Shown piece by piece: positions 22,713 to 22,743 of a stretch of DNA of 22,743 nt. Each line of letters begins with the position of its first letter. Within the stretch, counting starts at the first letter, position 1. The notes under the pieces are model-generated. The model was not told the origin of the DNA. It was given only the letters and a program-made list of their open reading frames with translations, and did no database searches. Source of the stretch: CAZEPJ01 sp964514105 (GTDB lineage Bacteria > Desulfobacterota > Desulfocorpusculales > Desulfocorpusculum); the NCBI GenBank assembly GCA_964514105.1, contig CAZEPJ010000071.1, positions 1 through 22,743 on the forward strand, in the 5' to 3' direction. A program made the translations under genes and the position numbers.

Positions 22713-22743
22713 TCACTTCCCCAAGGCCTCCCGCACCTTTTCG
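22713..22743 (-). CDS. 3' end of a gene running in from the right, probably a receiver-domain protein (partial)
   Basis: On the minus strand the last codons in the window read EKVREALGK followed by TGA (22713-22715). The hybrid kinase in this window ends in RKVREALGG, so this is very likely the C-terminal helix of another REC domain, perhaps a paralogous hybrid kinase upstream in the same direction. Only nine residues are visible; the rest lies outside the window. Confidence 0.5.
   Translation of the reverse strand, partial: EKVREALGK

Overview
The window is very GC-rich and densely packed, with genes on both strands, short intergenic gaps and many start/stop overlaps. The gene set suggests a Gram-negative bacterium of the Desulfobacterota (former Deltaproteobacteria) type. 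The pointers are a gspFGHIJKLM type II secretion cluster with a PilM-like GspL, a bacterial family B DNA polymerase, a PFKFB-type bifunctional enzyme, and a membrane sensor ending in a CxxC tail that I recall from sensor proteins of that group. The taxonomic call is inference from gene content only. A run of 10 Ns (14480-14489) shows that this is a scaffolded draft assembly.

Layout. (1) 39-1250, minus: a 6-phosphofructo-2-kinase/fructose-2,6-bisphosphatase homologue. (2) 1432-3314, plus: an RNase H-fold protein lacking two of four catalytic carboxylates, a YjbQ-family protein, and a PP-loop tRNA-thiolase-like protein with three candidate Fe-S cysteines. (3) 3448-9964, plus: gspF, G, H, I, J, K, L and M, in which every junction from gspG onward overlaps. 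gspC, D, E and the prepilin peptidase are not in the window. (4) 10078-14205, minus: thiL, a membrane-anchored repeat protein of unknown function, and a family B DNA polymerase with intact exonuclease and polymerase motifs. (5) 14501-15274, plus: a crotonase-family gene whose 5' end lies in the assembly gap. (6) 15292-16476, minus: NADP-type isocitrate dehydrogenase. (7) 16674-22743, minus: a signalling block with a REC-HD-GYP response regulator, a 1106-residue hybrid sensor kinase, a seven-helix sensor-like membrane protein with a CxxC tail, and the last codons of a further gene that looks like a paralogue of the hybrid kinase.

How the genes may work together. The gsp block supplies the inner-membrane platform (F, L, M) and the complete pseudopilus (G, H, I, J, K) of a type II secretion system. 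It must be completed by an ATPase and secretin encoded elsewhere. The signalling block pairs membrane sensing with c-di-GMP hydrolysis and phosphorelay. Central metabolism is represented by icd and the PFKFB homologue, and thiamine metabolism by thiL and possibly YjbQ. I found no tRNA, rRNA, insertion sequence, CRISPR array or prophage gene. No complete new defence or mobile system is visible. The most interesting items are single genes: the bacterial PFKFB, the degenerate RNase H, the repeat protein between thiL and polB, and the sensor with the CxxC tail.
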